In this document: positions 61,786 through 64,000 of the stretch, piece by piece
How positions within the stretch are numbered: position 1 is the first letter of the stretch
Layout of the letters: each line of letters starts with the position of its first letter
NCBI GenBank assembly: GCA_016125265.1
Contig: WGMC01000014.1
Location: 98,429-162,428 of the forward strand
Reading direction: 5' to 3'
Source: Planctomycetaceae bacterium
GTDB lineage: Bacteria > Planctomycetota > UBA1135 > GCA-002686595
Length of the DNA: 64,000 nt
Position numbers and translations under genes: made by a program
Notes under the pieces: model-generated
The model's database searches: none
What the model saw: the letters and a program-made list of their open reading frames with translations, nothing else
Told to the model about the DNA's origin: nothing

Positions 61786-63624
61786 TCAGCGCTCCGCTTT
61801 TCCGGTCCTTGGACGCATTGCCAGCACGAACCAGTCGGCCGCGAGGCAAAGCAGGGCCAGCACGAGCAACAGCGGGCGCCAGTGTCGCGGCGCTTCGGCC
61901 CGCTGGGTGCCGTCCGCGGGCGCCTTGGGTTCGCGCAGGCCGCGCCTCGCGCCGCTGAGGTCGGAGCTGCGCCGGTCGAAGAGGCCCGTCGCCAGGTTGG
62001 CGAACGGTTCGCCGTCGCGTTCGAGCGCCAACGCCGCGGCGCGGCGCGGTGTGGGAAGGACGAGGGCGCCGTCCGCGTCGAGTTGCAACTCCTCGGAACT
62101 GCCGTCCGAACTGGAGAGCCGCCAGCGCCCCGCGCGCGCGTCGGGCACCACGGCGGCTTCGCCCGGGTGCAGGTTCACCGACGTGGGCCGGGGGAGTTCG
62201 GCGCGGCGCCACGCGGCCCAGTTGGAGAGCAGGAGGGGCCAATCGGCGCTCGCCAACCAGGGGGAGCGGCGCACGTCGAGGTCGAAGTCGAGTTCGACCC
62301 GGGCGCCGAGGTCGATGACACCTAACAAGCGCTGGTTGCCGTCCGAAACCAAGGTGGTGCCGCGCGCGCCAGCGTCGGACGCGACCCACAGGGCCGAACC
62401 GAGGTCGAGGCCCTCGAGCAGGGGATGCGCGCGCTCGAGCAGGAACGGGCCCGTCAGCGGTCGCTGGCCGTCGCCCGCGGGTGCGAGGCGGGCGCTCCAC
62501 GTCGTCCGACTGGCGGGGGTACGGCCGCTGCCCAGGTAGAGGTGCGCCGCGCCCGGCTCCGCAAGCCGCGCCGGCGCCGCGAGCGCCAGCCAGTGTTCGA
62601 GGTTCGCGCCGAGGCCGAGGGCCGCGCGCAGGCTTGGGTCCGCCTCGGCGTCGAGGTGCAGTTCGCTTTGGTGTTCGGGCGCGAGGTAGACGAGATCGTC
62701 CGCGGCGAGTGCGTCGCCGGCGCCGCGCCGCGCGATGCGCCAGGTGCGCGCCTCCCCGTTCGCGGGAGCGGGGAGAGCGAGGCTCGCGCGCGCGGATCCG
62801 CCGGGCGGCAGCGTGAGGCGCGCGATCCGCGGGCCCTCGGCGGGATCGCGCACGAGTTCGATCTCGACTTCGCGCTCCGCCGCGCCCCCGTGGAAGCACT
62901 CGACTTCGAGCCACTCGGCGCCGTCCGCGTCGCGCCCGCGCCACGCGCGCACGATGCCGACGTTGTCGCGCGGTTCGCCTTCGGCCAGGAGGCCCAGGTC
63001 CTCGGGCCACGTGGCGGGTTCGAATCGATCCGTGGCGAGCCAGAGATCGATGCGCTCGCCCGGCACACGCGCCGAGGCCAACTGGCGCGCCAACTCGACC
63101 GCGGGAGCGAGGTCGTGGGCGCGGTGACCCGGTTGCCAGAGGTCCAGCGATACGCGCCCGTCCGCGCGACCCTGGGCCGGTGTGCCGAGCACCCTCGCGC
63201 CCACGCCGACTCCCGCGGGGAGGCTCTCGACCAGCGTCACCGTGTCGCGCGGACCCATGGCGGCAAGGCGCTCCGTGAGGGCCTCCCGGAGGCGTGTGTG
63301 CACGCTCTCGGCGGAGGCGTTTTCCGCGAGGAGCGCCGCGTGGCTGTCGAGCACCCAGATGCTGTGCACCTCGGGCGCTCCGCCGCAGGCCTTGGGCCCC
63401 GCGACGGCGAGGGCAAAGAGCGCCGCCGCGAGGAGTTCGAGCCAAAGGGACGCAGAGCGCTGCAGCTTCTCGAACCGCCGTCCCGCGGCGGGTGGCGCAG
63501 CGAGGTCCGCCCAAAGTTCGAGCGCCGAAACCGCGAGGGGCCGCGACCGCCGCCGCAGGAGGTGCAGGGCGAGCACGACCGGCACGGCGACGAGGGCGAG
63601 AAGTCCAAGGGGGCTGGTGAACAC
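61786..63624 (-). CDS. BatA-like N-terminal membrane protein
   Basis: A 612-residue protein. It begins VFTSPLGLLALVAVPVVLALHLLRRRSRP, the aerotolerance-regulator (BatA N-terminal) signature, with a second helix at about 54-72. A VWA-like fold with WVLDSHAALLAE follows, but the MIDAS DxSxS is not intact (DSHAA), so metal binding is doubtful. The remainder is beta-rich, and a C-terminal helix (about 582-602) ends in a basic tail. GTG 63624 fits the family start. It forms an operon with the double-VWA gene (3-base gap). The upstream region is repeat-rich. Confidence 0.8.
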   Translation of the reverse strand: MFTSPLGLLALVAVPVVLALHLLRRRSRPLAVSALELWADLAAPPAAGRRFEKLQRSASLWLELLAAALFALAVAGPKACGGAPEVHSIWVLDSHAALLAENASAESVHTRLREALTERLAAMGPRDTVTLVESLPAGVGVGARVLGTPAQGRADGRVSLDLWQPGHRAHDLAPAVELARQLASARVPGERIDLWLATDRFEPATWPEDLGLLAEGEPRDNVGIVRAWRGRDADGAEWLEVECFHGGAAEREVEIELVRDPAEGPRIARLTLPPGGSARASLALPAPANGEARTWRIARRGAGDALAADDLVYLAPEHQSELHLDAEADPSLRAALGLGANLEHWLALAAPARLAEPGAAHLYLGSGRTPASRTTWSARLAPAGDGQRPLTGPFLLERAHPLLEGLDLGSALWVASDAGARGTTLVSDGNQRLLGVIDLGARVELDFDLDVRRSPWLASADWPLLLSNWAAWRRAELPRPTSVNLHPGEAAVVPDARAGRWRLSSSDGSSEELQLDADGALVLPTPRRAAALALERDGEPFANLATGLFDRRSSDLSGARRGLREPKAPADGTQRAEAPRHWRPLLLVLALLCLAADWFVLAMRPRTGKAER

Positions 63625-63722
63625 GGGCGCGCCAGGATACGCAGGCGACCCCCGAACCTTCCGTCCGGTCGCGGCGCCGAGTCTGCCGCGCAGGGTCTGA
63701 GGCGCCGGCCACGCAGCGCCGC

Positions 63723-63850
63723 GTTCGCGGCCCGAGTGCGCGGCCCGGATGCGCGGCGCTCGGTTCGCGGCCCGAGTGCGCGGCCCGGGTGCGCGGCGCT
63801 CGGTTCGCGGCGCTCGGTTCGCGGCCCGAGTGCGCGGCCCGGGTGCGCGG
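63723..63850 (+). repeat. 40-bp tandem repeat with a truncated unit
   Basis: Full 40-base units start with GTTCGCGGCCCGAGTGCGCG at 63723 and 63763 (one substitution between them). A 14-base remnant sits at 63803 and a further unit starts at 63817, running into the inverted repeat. The array is short and lies just outside the left arm of the dyad. Confidence 0.9.
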
Positions 63851-64000
63851 GCCTCCTGGCCCGCCTTGTTCCTTCGCGAGTGCCGGCCCGGAGATGTGTA
63901 GGGGCGCGGCCCTGGCCGCGCCCAAGGGGCGTCGCGCCGCGCGGAGATCGCCCCCGGGCTCCAAGGCGGGCCAGGAGGCCCGCGCACCCGGCCCGCGCAC
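63830..64000. repeat. Large inverted repeat enclosing a palindrome, at the window edge
   Basis: The 25 bases at 63841-63865 are the exact reverse complement of 63965-63989. The pairing extends to about 39 bases (63830-63868 with 63962-64000) with one mismatch and may continue past the edge. Between the arms, GGGCGCGGCC (63902-63911) pairs perfectly with GGCCGCGCCC (63914-63923). The sequence 63897-63933 matches the reverse complement of 47173-47209 at 36 of 37 positions. The element belongs to the same family as the one at 47173-47517. Confidence 0.92.

Larger units (their letters stand above)
63625..64000. other. 376-base gene-free stretch of repeats at the right edge
   Basis: No gene is recognised. 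It consists of about 100 bases upstream of the BatA-like gene, then 40-bp tandem repeats, then a large inverted repeat reaching the window edge; both are listed separately. Confidence 0.75.

Noticed and set aside
63723..63850. CRISPR-like array
   Set aside because: The 40-bp units are directly adjacent with no unique spacers, and no cas gene is in the window.

Overview
The window is about 70% G+C and gene-dense, with ATG/GTG starts and few clear Shine-Dalgarno sequences. It carries genes of a diderm (LolCD, a Wza-like lipoprotein, a putative outer-membrane barrel), a eukaryote-like (IleS2-type) isoleucyl-tRNA synthetase, an EpsB_2/PEP-CTERM-type sugar transferase, and VWA/BatA-like genes. Together these suggest a high-GC planctomycete-like bacterium. 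That placement is inference from gene style; there is no rRNA in the window.

Layout. 1-3681: a minus-strand block of lolD (cut by the left edge), lolC/E-type permease, lysS and a tRNA-Ala(GGC). 3973-9945: leuS, Fe-type sodB behind an 18-bp tandem repeat, then a coupled pair of a FabG-type reductase and a SagB-like double nitroreductase. 10073-14767: a 1564-residue multi-sensor hybrid histidine kinase. 14764-26397: a GT-C-like membrane protein, an AsmA-like protein, ileS, a three-FAS1-domain lipoprotein, a histone-deacetylase-fold hydrolase, a Nudix hydrolase, an HPP-family membrane protein and a putative outer-membrane barrel. The 3' end of the barrel gene is partly duplicated in tandem.

26508-43590 is a nearly complete Wzx/Wzy-dependent exopolysaccharide or capsule locus. 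It has a priming phosphoglycosyl transferase, a carbamoyltransferase, a GDP-mannose 3,5-epimerase homologue, a nucleotide-sugar dehydrogenase, four glycosyltransferases, a polymerase, a flippase, a Wzc-type tyrosine autokinase and a Wza-type export lipoprotein. A plus-strand run meets a minus-strand operon exactly stop-to-stop at 36356/36357. In the minus operon the genes overlap by ATGA or lie a few bases apart. A GT9 enzyme (44371-45702) and a second, full-length priming transferase (49813-51435) lie close by. The carbamoyltransferase next to a GDP-mannose epimerase suggests a carbamoylated L-sugar or mannose in the polymer. This is the most interesting biochemical hypothesis here.

45754-63624 holds housekeeping and accessory genes: a HEAT/TPR-like protein, mnmG, pgi, a duplicated-domain secreted protein, glpD, a XerC/D recombinase, a protein of unknown function, and a three-gene minus block with a BatA-like protein, a double-VWA protein and a small membrane protein.

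Two intergenic stretches (47092-47513 and 63625-64000) are packed with related palindromic modules in inverted arrangement. They look like a dispersed intergenic repeat family and are the clearest non-coding structure in the window. No CRISPR array, prophage or insertion sequence was recognised.
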